Assembly (NCBI GenBank): GCA_035533015.1
Contig: DATLUQ010000058.1
Coordinates: forward strand, 1-64,000
DNA length: 64,000 bases
Source of the DNA: Gemmatimonadaceae bacterium
Lineage (GTDB): Bacteria; Gemmatimonadota; Gemmatimonadetes; Gemmatimonadales; Gemmatimonadaceae
Direction: 5' to 3'
How positions within the stretch are numbered: the stretch's first letter is position 1; every line of letters begins with the position of its first letter. A program made the position numbers and the translations under genes. Shown in pieces: positions 44,265 through 53,477 of this stretch. A model generated the notes under the pieces. That model saw only the letters and a list, made by a program, of their open reading frames with translations, was not told where the DNA came from and did not search any database.

Positions 44265-46664
44265 TCAATCGAGCGACGGCGGCAGCGGCGCGTCGAGTGC
44301 CACGAGTTGCTGCGCGGGCAACCACCCCTGACGACCGCCGTCCAGTTCGACCCTCGACCACGCCCCCTGCTGGCTCAACACGCGCACCGTCTCGCCGGTC
44401 ACCACCTCCGCGCCGCGATCGGCGCCGAGCGCCGGATCGTTGCTGAGCATCGTGTCGGCGCGTACCACGGCGAGACCGTGCGCATCGAGACGGCCGGCGA
44501 CGGCGATCGCGCACAACCCCAGCACCGCGGCGGCGCTGGCGAGCGGCACGGACAGGCTCCCGAGCCCCGGGTAGCGCCGGCGGAGCGTGGGATGCCAGGC
44601 GGCGCAGGCCACCAACCAACAGCCGGCGAGGAATACCAGGACCGCATTGAGCGGAACTGGCGGCACGTAGCCCGGGGACAGGATCGTCACGCCGTGCACG
44701 AGGGCCAGCCGATCGCGTGCATCGGACGCCAGTGGCTCGAGGTCCAACGCCCTCCGCCACCCGACCACGGCGCGCACGGTATCTCGCGCCGCCCAGGCCG
44801 CGGTGCCGAGGTTCGCCCATGCGTCGGCGGCCCGGGGCTGCGAGGCCACGACACGGGCGAATGCGTTGCGTGCGGCCCCGAAGTCCCGGTGCCCGTAGGC
44901 CGTCACGCCGGACTGGAAGTCCTGTACCGCGCGATTACGCTGCAGCGCGTGCAGGGAGCCGCCGATTCCGACTGCCAGGAGCACCATCAGCACGCCGGAA
45001 CGGAAGGGCAGTTCGTGGCGCGGCAGCGCGCCCGCGTCGATGCGCCTGACGAGTTCCAGAGCGCGGTCGGCGGCATCGGCGGCCAGCGTGCCGCCCGCCG
45101 AGAAGGCGGCGGCGTCGAGTTCGCGGAGCAGTGCTTCGGCCGCATCAGCCGCATCGGTGGGGGCGCCCGAGCGGCGGAGCGCCCGTCGCAGCGCGCCGGC
45201 GCTCGTGAACGTCTCGGCATCGAGCCCCAGACGGTCGGCCAGCGCGGCCACGAAGGCGTGGCGCAGGGAGCGGCTGTCATTCGCCGCGGCCGATGCGTGC
45301 GCCACCTGTTCGAGGCGCGCGTGTGCAGATACGGCGCGCCGCTTGCTCCACCGGCGACGGTTGCGCCACCGCGCGCCGAGCGCCGGCATAGGGGCCAGCG
45401 CAAGTGCCCACCAGAAGAGCGGGTGCGACGACAACGGCGCGCCGATCGGGCCGCGATACACCGTGCGCAGGGACAGCGTGTCCTCGGCGCGCGTCGTGTC
45501 GAGCGCCGCCAGTGTGCCCGATCGGACCCGGACCGTGGCGGCTGGCGACGTCGCCGTGGCGTACCGGCGGGTCTCGGGATCGAAATAGCGGTAATGCACC
45601 GGCGGCAGATCGAGTTCGCCCGCCACGCGGGGCGTCAGGATCCAGTCGAATTCCTTGCTACCCCCGATGAGCCGGCCCGTCGAATCCACGTGCACGCGCT
45701 CATCCGCAGGGACCAGCGCGACGCCCGGTATGTCGAGGTGCGGCCGGGGCATCAGCTTGATGTTCCCGGTGCCGGACACCCGCAGCGTCACGGTGAGCGG
45801 ATCGCCGACGCGCGCCGAAGGTGCCTGGACGCGCACGCCGAGCTGCAGACGGCCCACGGCGCCGTCAAAGTCGGCCGGCCGCCCCGCTGCCGGCGGATCG
45901 ATGGCCACGACCACCGCGCTGTCGGTCTGCAGCTCGTGCGACTCCTCGCGACTGAAGAAGCTGGCGCCCACGGGGAGCGAGTAGGTGAGTTGAGCGGGCG
46001 GGACGACGATCCGCCCAGGCTGTAATGGAAAGAGCGCGCGCCGGTACACCAACGCGTCGAAGCAGCGCGACGCGGTGAGCGACGTGCGCTGCGATCCGCC
46101 ACCGGGCAAATCGTACGCGAGCACCCCCTGCATGTCGGGCGGATAGAATGTGGGGTTTCGTCGCAGGCGGTTGCGCATGGCGGCGTTGAGAAACACCGCG
46201 ACGGTATAGTCGGCCTGCTGCCCGACGTACACGGTATCCGGCTCGGTGGCGCCGGGCCCGAGCTGGTCGCCGGACTCGATGCGGGCGCGCGTGAGCACCG
46301 CTGGTTCTCCGCCGCCGGTCCCGGACGGTGTGACGACGATGCGCAGCGGCGTGGTGCGAGCCGACGTCGAGCCCAATCGCACTTCGAACGACGGAATGAT
46401 GAACGTCCCCGGATCGGCGGCGACCAACGTGTACCGGTACTCCACCATCACCGAGGGGACCGCGCGCGAATCGCGTTCGCCCTGCGGCATCTCGGCCGAC
46501 CGCATCACGTCGAACGGCGCGAACGACGGTGCAATGAGCCGAGGGAGCGCCGCGCCCGGCGCCGAGACTGCGACGGTCAGTTCCAGCGGTTCGCAGGCGC
46601 CGATGGTATCGGCAGCGTGGGCCACGATGGCTAGTTGGGCGGCGGCGAGAAGGATGCCGATCAT
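44265..46664 (-). CDS. batD: BatD-BatE fusion protein
   Basis: A 799-residue envelope protein. A signal peptide (first 17 residues) precedes the beta-rich BatD region (about 20-410), ending in a membrane segment near 420-440. A cytosolic stretch and another helix pair follow, then TPR-like repeats (AFARVVASQPRAADAWANLG), two more helices and a C-terminal SH3-like domain (VRVLSQQGAWSRVELDGG). The TPR-SH3 half is what is usually separate BatE. ATG 46664 is preferred over TTG 46673. It overlaps nothing but follows batBC directly. Confidence 0.85.
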   Translation of the reverse strand: MIGILLAAAQLAIVAHAADTIGACEPLELTVAVSAPGAALPRLIAPSFAPFDVMRSAEMPQGERDSRAVPSVMVEYRYTLVAADPGTFIIPSFEVRLGSTSARTTPLRIVVTPSGTGGGEPAVLTRARIESGDQLGPGATEPDTVYVGQQADYTVAVFLNAAMRNRLRRNPTFYPPDMQGVLAYDLPGGGSQRTSLTASRCFDALVYRRALFPLQPGRIVVPPAQLTYSLPVGASFFSREESHELQTDSAVVVAIDPPAAGRPADFDGAVGRLQLGVRVQAPSARVGDPLTVTLRVSGTGNIKLMPRPHLDIPGVALVPADERVHVDSTGRLIGGSKEFDWILTPRVAGELDLPPVHYRYFDPETRRYATATSPAATVRVRSGTLAALDTTRAEDTLSLRTVYRGPIGAPLSSHPLFWWALALAPMPALGARWRNRRRWSKRRAVSAHARLEQVAHASAAANDSRSLRHAFVAALADRLGLDAETFTSAGALRRALRRSGAPTDAADAAEALLRELDAAAFSAGGTLAADAADRALELVRRIDAGALPRHELPFRSGVLMVLLAVGIGGSLHALQRNRAVQDFQSGVTAYGHRDFGAARNAFARVVASQPRAADAWANLGTAAWAARDTVRAVVGWRRALDLEPLASDARDRLALVHGVTILSPGYVPPVPLNAVLVFLAGCWLVACAAWHPTLRRRYPGLGSLSVPLASAAAVLGLCAIAVAGRLDAHGLAVVRADTMLSNDPALGADRGAEVVTGETVRVLSQQGAWSRVELDGGRQGWLPAQQLVALDAPLPPSLD

Positions 46665-46666
46665 CG

Positions 46667-48343
46667 CTACCAATCCTTGCCGTTCGGGGGCATGGAAGCC
46701 CGCAACTTCCGCTGCTGTTTGGATTCCACATCGCGCTCCTCACGGGCCGCGCTGGCGAGGAGCTGTTCGGCCTGGTTCAGCCCCAGCCCACCGCTCGGCG
46801 TGGGCGATTGGGCCTCGGGGGCGGGCGATGGATTGGTGTTGTTCTGGCCCCCTCCCCCGCCCCCGCCGCCCTCCTTCTTGGCGTGCAGCGCGAGTTCGTA
46901 ATTCCACTTTGCGTCAAGGTCGTCGTGACGCATCAGGAGCGCCTTCTTGTACGCGGCCAGCGCCGCATCGAGATCATCGGTCCCACTGCCGGAGGGGGCC
47001 GCGAGTCCGCGGCGCAGGTGCGCCAGCCCGAAGTTGAACAGCGCACGATATCGGAGCTCGGCGTCCGGCAGGTCCATCACGCGCTCCAATGCGTCGGCCG
47101 CTTCCTGGAGAGAGTCGACGGCCAGATACGCCGTGCCGAAGTCGTATATCGTGCGGGGCCGCAGGTCGCCCTGCTCGATGGCGCTGCGGTAGAGCGCCAC
47201 CGCCTGCGGATACTGAGCGGCGCGGTACGCGTGGGCCGCCGCAGCCGACTGGCGCGTGCCAGCGCACCCGGCCAGGAACGACACGAGCACGAGGGCGGCC
47301 ACCGTGGCGGCCGTCGACCCGCCGACCACCGGCCGGCGGTACGCCGGCCGGTCGGCCAGCACGGTGTCGAGCAGCAGCAGGAGAACCGCCGGCAGCAGGA
47401 ACAGCTGGAAGCGGGGCGTACGGGTTTCGCCCGCATCGAGGGCATGGGCCCGGGTGCGCAGCGTGGACAGCGCTTGCCGGATACGCGCCGCCTTGTCGGT
47501 GACGGCCGCGTCGATGAAGGTGCCGTGCGCGGCCGCCGCAGCCGCGCGCAGCATGTCGGGCACGTAATGCGTGACCACAATCTGGCCATTCTGGTCGCGC
47601 TTGGGCGCCGTGGAGCCGTCGGGGGACTGCACGGGGATGGTCGAGCCCTGCGTGGTGCCGAATCCGACCGTCACCAGGCTGATGCCCTTCTCGCCGGCCC
47701 GGCGCGCTTCCGCCACGACGTCGGCTTCGGGCTCGAAGGCCTCGCCGTCGCTCATCAACACGAGGGCGCGGTCGGCGCCCCCGGTATCCAGCGAGAGCAG
47801 ATCCGTGCCCTGGCGGATGGCGCTCGAGAGCGAGGTACCCTGCTGTCCGACGACCGACGGATCGAGGTTGTCGAGGAACAGGTCGAGCGCGCTCTCGTCC
47901 ACGGTGAGCGGCGACAGCACGTAGCTGCGCCCGGCGAACACGATGAGCCCCACGCGATCGCCGGGCGACAGGGCGCGGAGCCGGCGTACCTCCTCCTTCA
48001 TGCGCTCCAGCCGGCTGGGCTTGACGTCGGTGGCGTCCATGGAGTTCGAGACGTCGAGCGCCAGGACCATATCGATCCCACGGGCCCGATCCACGGCGTG
48101 CTCGGTGCCCCACCGAGGCCCGGCGAGCGCGACGCCGGCCAGCGCACACGCGCCGGCCAGGCGTGCCGTTCGCCAGCCCGTGCCGCGTGCCGGGTCCCCT
48201 GGCATGAGGCGCGACACCACCGCCAGGTCGCCGAACCGGGTCAGGCGCGCCCGGCGGCGGCGGTCGGCGCGCACGAGCTCCACGGCCACGAGGGCCGGGA
48301 GCACGAGCGCGAGCAGCAACAGCCAGGGATAATCGACGGTCAC
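46667..48343 (-). CDS. batB: BatB-BatC fusion protein (VWA plus TPR)
   Basis: A 558-residue protein. Two N-terminal helices lead to a von Willebrand factor A domain with MIDAS motif LALDVSNSMDATD and a membrane helix after it. Then VSFLAGCAGTRQ looks like the retained lipoprotein signal of a BatC, followed by TPR repeats and a Gly/Asn/Pro-rich tail. So BatB and BatC, usually separate, are one chain. GTG 48343 overlaps the batA stop in GTGA. Role: part of the Bat aerotolerance/envelope complex, mechanism unknown. Confidence 0.87.
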   Translation of the reverse strand: MTVDYPWLLLLALVLPALVAVELVRADRRRRARLTRFGDLAVVSRLMPGDPARGTGWRTARLAGACALAGVALAGPRWGTEHAVDRARGIDMVLALDVSNSMDATDVKPSRLERMKEEVRRLRALSPGDRVGLIVFAGRSYVLSPLTVDESALDLFLDNLDPSVVGQQGTSLSSAIRQGTDLLSLDTGGADRALVLMSDGEAFEPEADVVAEARRAGEKGISLVTVGFGTTQGSTIPVQSPDGSTAPKRDQNGQIVVTHYVPDMLRAAAAAAHGTFIDAAVTDKAARIRQALSTLRTRAHALDAGETRTPRFQLFLLPAVLLLLLDTVLADRPAYRRPVVGGSTAATVAALVLVSFLAGCAGTRQSAAAAHAYRAAQYPQAVALYRSAIEQGDLRPRTIYDFGTAYLAVDSLQEAADALERVMDLPDAELRYRALFNFGLAHLRRGLAAPSGSGTDDLDAALAAYKKALLMRHDDLDAKWNYELALHAKKEGGGGGGGGQNNTNPSPAPEAQSPTPSGGLGLNQAEQLLASAAREERDVESKQQRKLRASMPPNGKDW

Positions 48344-49329
48344 GGCAGTGGCGCCTTCCACGCGGCCAGACCCAACTCGAGGAGCAAGCTCAGGAGAGCC
48401 AGCCCCAACGGCCACCGATACAGCTCCGTGAACTGCACGTACGTCTTGGTCTGCACGGGCACGCGCTCCATCTCGTCGATCTGCTGATAGATGCGGCGCA
48501 GCGCCGCCGCGTCGCGGGCGCGAAAGTACTTTCCGCCGGTGATGTTGGCGACGTCGGTGAGCAGGGCTTCATCGATCTCCACCGGCCGATTCTCGTAGCG
48601 CAGCCCGAAGAGCCCGCGCCCCACCGGCACCGGCGCCATTCCCTCGGTGCCTACGCCAATGGTGTAGATCTTGATCCCGAACGCAGCCGCGGCGCGTGCG
48701 GCCGTGCGCGGATCGATCGAGCCGCGATTGTTCACGCCGTCGGTGAGCAGGATCATGACGCGCGACCGGCCCGGCGCTTCACGCAGCCGGTTGGCGGCCG
48801 TGGCGATCGCCGTACCGATGGCTGTGCCGTCCTCGAGCTGGCCCGCCTGGAGGTTGTCCACCGCCGCGTTCACCACCTCGTAATCGGTGGTGAGCGGGAC
48901 CTGCGTGAGTGCTTCCGCCGCGAACGCGACGATGCCGATCCGGTCGCTCGTGCGCTCGGCGATGAACTGCTTGACCGTCCGCTTGGCGACCTCCAGCCGA
49001 TTGTCGGGCTGGAAGTCCTGCGACAGCATGGAACTCGACAGGTCGATGGCGATGACGATGTTGATCCCCTCGCTGGTCACGTTTTCTGCCCGAGCGCCGG
49101 CACGGGGCCGGGCCAGCGCCAATACCGCCAGCAGGAGCATGAGGTTGCGCAACCCGACGAGCAACCGCGTCCAGCGGCGGTGGCGGCCGGCCACCGCCGC
49201 CAGCACGCCCACCCGTGAGAAGACTATCCCACTTTGCTTATGGTGCCGGCGCCACCACCACCAGGCCGGCAGGGCCACGAGCAGGAGGAGGGCCAGCGGC
49301 GTCGCCAGTTCGATGTGCCACGCGGGCAT
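48340..49329 (-). CDS. batA: BatA-type VWA membrane protein
   Basis: A 329-residue protein. Helices near residues 9-25 and 55-75 precede the VWA domain with an intact MIDAS (VIAIDLSSSMLSQDF), and a last helix at the C-terminus follows. This is the BatA layout. ATG 49329 overlaps the upstream stop in TGATG. It presumably pairs with BatB in the membrane. Confidence 0.92.
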   Translation of the reverse strand: MPAWHIELATPLALLLLVALPAWWWWRRHHKQSGIVFSRVGVLAAVAGRHRRWTRLLVGLRNLMLLLAVLALARPRAGARAENVTSEGINIVIAIDLSSSMLSQDFQPDNRLEVAKRTVKQFIAERTSDRIGIVAFAAEALTQVPLTTDYEVVNAAVDNLQAGQLEDGTAIGTAIATAANRLREAPGRSRVMILLTDGVNNRGSIDPRTAARAAAAFGIKIYTIGVGTEGMAPVPVGRGLFGLRYENRPVEIDEALLTDVANITGGKYFRARDAAALRRIYQQIDEMERVPVQTKTYVQFTELYRWPLGLALLSLLLELGLAAWKAPLP

Positions 49330-50243
49330 CAGGCAGCCTCCGTCGCGGGAGGCGGGGTGGATGCCACGTGTTCGTGGGCCACGATCGCCCGCGCTTCCTC
49401 GCCCAGCGCCAGCGCCTGATCGGTGGTGAGCGTGCGCCGGGCGAACTTCACCAGATCGGCTTCTCGCAGGAGGCGGGCCAGTCGGTCGGCGGGCACCGTG
49501 GTCGCGTCGCGGAGCTCGGGCAGCAGTTCGTCGGTGGTGAGCGAGAGCTGGGCCAGCGGGAATCGCGACGCGAGGTAGTCGCGCAGCACCTCGACCATGA
49601 GCGTCACGTAGCGGCCCCGCTCTCCGGCCTCGACGAGCGCCAGGGCGGCGACCCGGGAGAACTCCCGCTGGGCGCGCTCGAACGGCGGCACGATGCTGGG
49701 GCCAGCGGCGACGGTCCGGCGGTGGCGCCGGCTGAGCCAGATCAGGAACGCGATCAGCGCCACCACCGCCAGGATCCACCACGGAATGGGCCATCCGACG
49801 AGCAGATCGCGGGCGGGTCTCGGCACGCGCTGCGCCGAGTCGGCGGGCAGCACGCTCCGCACGAACACCGTGGGTCCGACGAGCGAGAGGCCTTCCACCG
49901 CGTTGCCCGACCGAACCATCACGTCGGAAAGCGCGATCGGGAGCGTGCCCACGTCCCACGCAGCCAGCCGGTAAGTGGCCGTCCGCACCACCGCCTCGGA
50001 GTCCCGCTCGTCGCGCAACACCTTGAGATCGAGCGCCTGGACCGTGGCTGCGGAGTCGGGGCCGTCGGGAAACGCGATGGCGGCTCCGAGCGGCGCCTGC
50101 ACCCGCACCTCGACGGTGAATGGCTGGCCGACGGTGACCGTGTCCGGGTGCACGGTCACGGCCGCGGCCGCCGCGATGGGCGTCTGTCCCCCCGCGGCGA
50201 GCAGTGGCAGGCCCAGCAGCAGCACGATCGCCGGGGCGCGCAC
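49329..50243 (-). CDS. DUF4381-like Bat operon protein
   Basis: A 304-residue protein with a signal peptide, a beta-rich domain (about 30-145) like the start of BatD, one membrane helix near 155-172 (WWILAVVALIAFLIWL) and a helical cytosolic domain. Such proteins sit between the DUF58 and batA genes in many Bat operons. GTG 50243 begins 1 nt after the DUF58 stop. Function unknown. Confidence 0.8.
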   Translation of the reverse strand: MRAPAIVLLLGLPLLAAGGQTPIAAAAAVTVHPDTVTVGQPFTVEVRVQAPLGAAIAFPDGPDSAATVQALDLKVLRDERDSEAVVRTATYRLAAWDVGTLPIALSDVMVRSGNAVEGLSLVGPTVFVRSVLPADSAQRVPRPARDLLVGWPIPWWILAVVALIAFLIWLSRRHRRTVAAGPSIVPPFERAQREFSRVAALALVEAGERGRYVTLMVEVLRDYLASRFPLAQLSLTTDELLPELRDATTVPADRLARLLREADLVKFARRTLTTDQALALGEEARAIVAHEHVASTPPPATEAA

Positions 50244-50244
50244 G

Positions 50245-51156
50245 CTACCGCCTCCGGGCGCGCGTCTCGCGCGCCCGGAAGAACTTGAGCAACGGCTCGA
50301 TGATGGGGGACTCGGTGTGGATGGGCACCTCGTCGATGGCCAGCCGCCGGAGGAGCCGCCGCCGCCGTTCGCGCTCGGCGCGCACCTGGTCCCCGTAGGC
50401 GGCGCGAAGCGCCGGGTCGCTCGTGTTCACATCGATCGTCTCCCCCGTTTCGGGATCGACCAGCCGGGCGAGTCCGACGTCGGGCAGCACCACCTCGGCA
50501 GGATCCTCGACCGTCACGGCCACCACGTCGTGGCGCTGGGCGAGCAGCTTGAGCGGCCGCTCGACGTCGGCGCCGAGGAAGTCGGACACGACGAACACCA
50601 CCGCGGTGTGGGCCAGCATCTTGGTGAGATAGTCCAGGGCCCCCGAGAGATCGGTGCCGCGCCCCACGGGCTGGAACACGAGCAGGTCGCGGAGCACGCG
50701 CAGGGCGTGGCGGCGGCCCTTGCGGGGCGGCACGACGTGCTCCACGCGATCGGTAAAGAACAGCGTGCCCACACGGTCGTTGTTGCGGATGGCCGACATG
50801 GCGAGCACCGCCGCCAACTCCACCGCCACCTCGCTCTTGAACCGGCGGCGCGTGCCGAACCGCTCCGACCCCGACAGGTCGACGGCGAGCATGACGGTCA
50901 ACTCGCGCTCTTCGATATAGCGTTTTACATATGGGCGCCGCATGCGCGCGGTCACGTTCCAATCGATGTTCCGCACCTCGTCGCCGGCTTGGTATTCGCG
51001 CACTTCGGAGAATTCCATGCCCTGCCCCTTGAACACCGACCGGTATTCCCCTGCGAACAGGGAGTTGACCAGGCCTCGCGTGCGCAACTCGATCAGCCGG
51101 ACCTGTCGCAGCACGTCCGGCGGAACGAGCGCCGTGCGCGGGCCGACGGTGGTCAC
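50245..51156 (-). CDS. DUF58 domain protein
   Basis: A 303-residue cytosolic protein. GMEFSEVREYQAGDEVRNID is the DUF58 signature, and VMLAVDLSGSERFG gives a degenerate MIDAS-like motif in a VWA-type fold. DUF58 proteins are encoded next to MoxR ATPases and VWA membrane proteins. GTG 51156 overlaps the moxR stop in GTGA. Confidence 0.92.
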   Translation of the reverse strand: MTTVGPRTALVPPDVLRQVRLIELRTRGLVNSLFAGEYRSVFKGQGMEFSEVREYQAGDEVRNIDWNVTARMRRPYVKRYIEERELTVMLAVDLSGSERFGTRRRFKSEVAVELAAVLAMSAIRNNDRVGTLFFTDRVEHVVPPRKGRRHALRVLRDLLVFQPVGRGTDLSGALDYLTKMLAHTAVVFVVSDFLGADVERPLKLLAQRHDVVAVTVEDPAEVVLPDVGLARLVDPETGETIDVNTSDPALRAAYGDQVRAERERRRRLLRRLAIDEVPIHTESPIIEPLLKFFRARETRARRR

Positions 51157-52127
51157 GGACTCTCGATGGCGGCGAGCACCCGGCGAACGATCTCGTCGGG
51201 CGTGATCTCTTCGGCTTCGGCCTCGTACGTGGTGAGCACCCGGTGGCGGAGCACGTCGGGGCCGATCGCCTTCACGTCGTCGGGCGTGACGAATGCCCGT
51301 CCGCGCAGGAAGGCGTGGGCCCGCGACGCCTGGGCGAGCGCGATCGTGGCGCGGGGGCTGGCCCCGAACTCGATCAGCGGCGCGAGGTCGGGCAACCCCG
51401 CCGCGGCCGGCTCGCGCGTCGCGTGTACGATGTCCACGATGTAGTCCACGATGCGGTCGTCCATGTAGAGTTCGGCGATCCGCCGCCGGGCCTCGAGAAT
51501 CGCCTGCGGGCTGGCCACCTGCTCCACGGCAATCGGCACGCCGCCGGCCATGCGGCGCATGATCTCCTTCTCCTCGTCGCGGCTCGGATAGCCCACCCGC
51601 AGCTTGAGCATGAACCGGTCCACCTGTGCCTCGGGCAGCGGGTACGTGCCCTCCTGCTCGATGGGATTCTGCGTGGCCAGCACGAGGAACGGCTCGTCGA
51701 GCGTGTACGTGGTGCCGCCGATCGTCACCTGCTTTTCCTGCATCGCTTCGAGCAGCGCGGCCTGCACCTTGGCCGGGGCGCGGTTGATCTCGTCGGCCAG
51801 AATGATGTTGGCAAAGATCGGCCCCTTCTTGACCACGAACTGCCCGGACCCCTGCTCGTAGACCTGGGTGCCGAGGACGTCGGCGGGAAGCAGGTCGGGG
51901 GTGAACTGGATGCGCTGGAACGTGGTGGCGATCGTCTCGGCGAGCGTCCGGACGGTGAGCGTCTTGGCCAGCCCGGGCACCCCTTCGAGCAGCACATGCC
52001 CGCCCGTGAGCAGGCTGATCAGGAGCCGTTCCACCATGTAGTCCTGACCAACGACGCGACGCGCGACCTGCGCCGTGACCTCGTGGACGAGGCGCGAGTC
52101 CGCCGACGATGTGTGCTGTGATTCCAC
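51153..52127 (-). CDS. moxR: MoxR-family AAA+ ATPase
   Basis: A 324-residue AAA+ ATPase. EGVPGLAKTLTVRTLAE is Walker A, IILADEINRAPAKVQAALLE Walker B, and ATQNPIEQEGTYPLPEAQ sensor 1 with the following arginine finger. MoxR proteins act as chaperones for VWA-protein partners, here DUF58 and BatA/B. I chose GTG 52127, which has GGAG 5 nt upstream; a longer form from 52238 would run into rluB and lacks family similarity. Confidence 0.94.
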   Translation of the reverse strand: MESQHTSSADSRLVHEVTAQVARRVVGQDYMVERLLISLLTGGHVLLEGVPGLAKTLTVRTLAETIATTFQRIQFTPDLLPADVLGTQVYEQGSGQFVVKKGPIFANIILADEINRAPAKVQAALLEAMQEKQVTIGGTTYTLDEPFLVLATQNPIEQEGTYPLPEAQVDRFMLKLRVGYPSRDEEKEIMRRMAGGVPIAVEQVASPQAILEARRRIAELYMDDRIVDYIVDIVHATREPAAAGLPDLAPLIEFGASPRATIALAQASRAHAFLRGRAFVTPDDVKAIGPDVLRHRVLTTYEAEAEEITPDEIVRRVLAAIESP

Positions 52128-52206
52128 GACCGCTCCAGCGAGGGTTGAAGGTTGGCGCACGAAGGCAGCGTGATGTACCCCGCCCCCGAGCGGCGGTTCG
52201 CCTGCC

Positions 52207-52935
52207 TCAGCCTGGGCTGCCTGACGCGCAGGCGTCAATGGCGCTCACTTCCGCAGGAGTGAGCGCGCGGGCCTGCCCGCTGGGCAGAGTGCCCAGCGCG
52301 ATCGGGCCGTACCGGATTCGCACCAGGCGCTCCACGGTGAGCCCGAGGGCCTGGCAGAGGCGGCGCACCTCGTGTTTTCGCCCTTCCGCAATCGTGACCT
52401 CGAACTCCCATTGCCCGGAGGATAACCGCCGCACCGCCACGTCGCGTAGGCGCACCGGACCGTCTTCCAGTTCAACCCCCTGCCGCGCCGCCCGCGCCGC
52501 GGCGGGGGCGTCACCTCTCACCGTGGCCACGTACGTGCGCTCGATCTCACGGCTTGGATGCGTGAGCGCGTGCGCGGCCGCTCCATCCGTGGTCATGAGG
52601 AGCGCGCCTTCCGTGAGGTAGTCGAGCCGACCCACGTACACGAGCCCGGGCACGGCGGTCACGAGGTCGAAGACCGTGCGGCGGCCCGCCGGGTCGGATC
52701 GCGTCGTCATGACCCCGGCGGGCTTGTGGAGGAGGATCCACGTCGTGGCCGGCGGCGCGGAGACGGGGCGTCCGTCGACGAGGATCCGGTCGTGCTCGGC
52801 ATCCACGCTCTGCCCGATGCGCGCCACGTCGCCGTTGACGGTCACCCGCCCGGCAGCGATCAACTCTTCCGCGCGCCGTCGCGACGCGACCCCCGCGCGC
52901 GCCAGCGCGCGTTGGATGCGCATCGGGACGCTCAT
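52207..52935 (-). CDS. rluB: 23S rRNA pseudouridine synthase RluB/RsuA family
   Basis: A 242-residue pseudouridine synthase. An N-terminal S4 domain (RIQRALARAGVASRRRAEEL) is followed by the catalytic VGRLDYLTEGALLMTTDG (Asp in GRLD). Position after scpA-scpB is that of rluB, which makes pseudouridine 2605 in 23S rRNA. ATG 52935 overlaps the scpB stop in ATGA. Confidence 0.94.
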   Translation of the reverse strand: MSVPMRIQRALARAGVASRRRAEELIAAGRVTVNGDVARIGQSVDAEHDRILVDGRPVSAPPATTWILLHKPAGVMTTRSDPAGRRTVFDLVTAVPGLVYVGRLDYLTEGALLMTTDGAAAHALTHPSREIERTYVATVRGDAPAAARAARQGVELEDGPVRLRDVAVRRLSSGQWEFEVTIAEGRKHEVRRLCQALGLTVERLVRIRYGPIALGTLPSGQARALTPAEVSAIDACASGSPG

Positions 52936-53477
52936 TCCACGGGCGTCGGCTCGCCCCGCAGGGCGATGGCCAACTCGTCGGCCCGCGGCAGTTCCTGGAG
53001 GTGCCGGAGCGCGAAGTGCTCCAGAAAGAGCGGGGTCGTGCCGTACAGCAGGGGGCGGCCCAGCGCCTCCGCGCGCCCGACGACGTCCACCAGCCCGCGC
53101 TCGTGCAGCGACTTGAGCACCCCGCCCACGTTCACGCCGCGAATCTGCTCGATTTCGGCCCGGCCGATCGGCTGCCGGTATGCGACGATGGCCAGCGTCT
53201 CGAGCGCGGCCGAGGACAGCCGCTGCGGACGCGCCGCGAGCTGGGCGCGCTCGATGGCCTCCGTGTATTCGGCGCGGGTGAGGATCTGCCAACCTCCGCC
53301 GAGTTCAAGCAGTTCGACGCCGTGGCCGTCCACGTTGTAATGCTCACGCAGTTCCTCGAGCGCGGCCGTGATGGCCGCCAGCGGAGCTTCGCGGTCCAAC
53401 CCGGCCAGTTCGGCGAGCGCGATCGGGCGGGCGCTGGCGAACAGCGCGGCTTCAAGCAGCTTCGCCAGCGGCGTCAC
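52932..53477 (-). CDS. scpB: Segregation and condensation protein B
   Basis: A 181-residue winged-helix protein that joins SMC and ScpA in the bacterial condensin. LAKLLEAALFASARPIAL opens the first winged helix, and LETLAIVAYRQPIGRAEIEQ is the strongest family block. GTG 53477 overlaps the scpA end by 26 nt. smc is not in the window. Confidence 0.95.
   Translation of the reverse strand: MTPLAKLLEAALFASARPIALAELAGLDREAPLAAITAALEELREHYNVDGHGVELLELGGGWQILTRAEYTEAIERAQLAARPQRLSSAALETLAIVAYRQPIGRAEIEQIRGVNVGGVLKSLHERGLVDVVGRAEALGRPLLYGTTPLFLEHFALRHLQELPRADELAIALRGEPTPVE

Noticed and set aside
52128-52206. Promoter for moxR in the gap after rluB
   Set aside because: A TTGACG occurs near the rluB end, but no acceptable -10 box follows at 16-18 nt.
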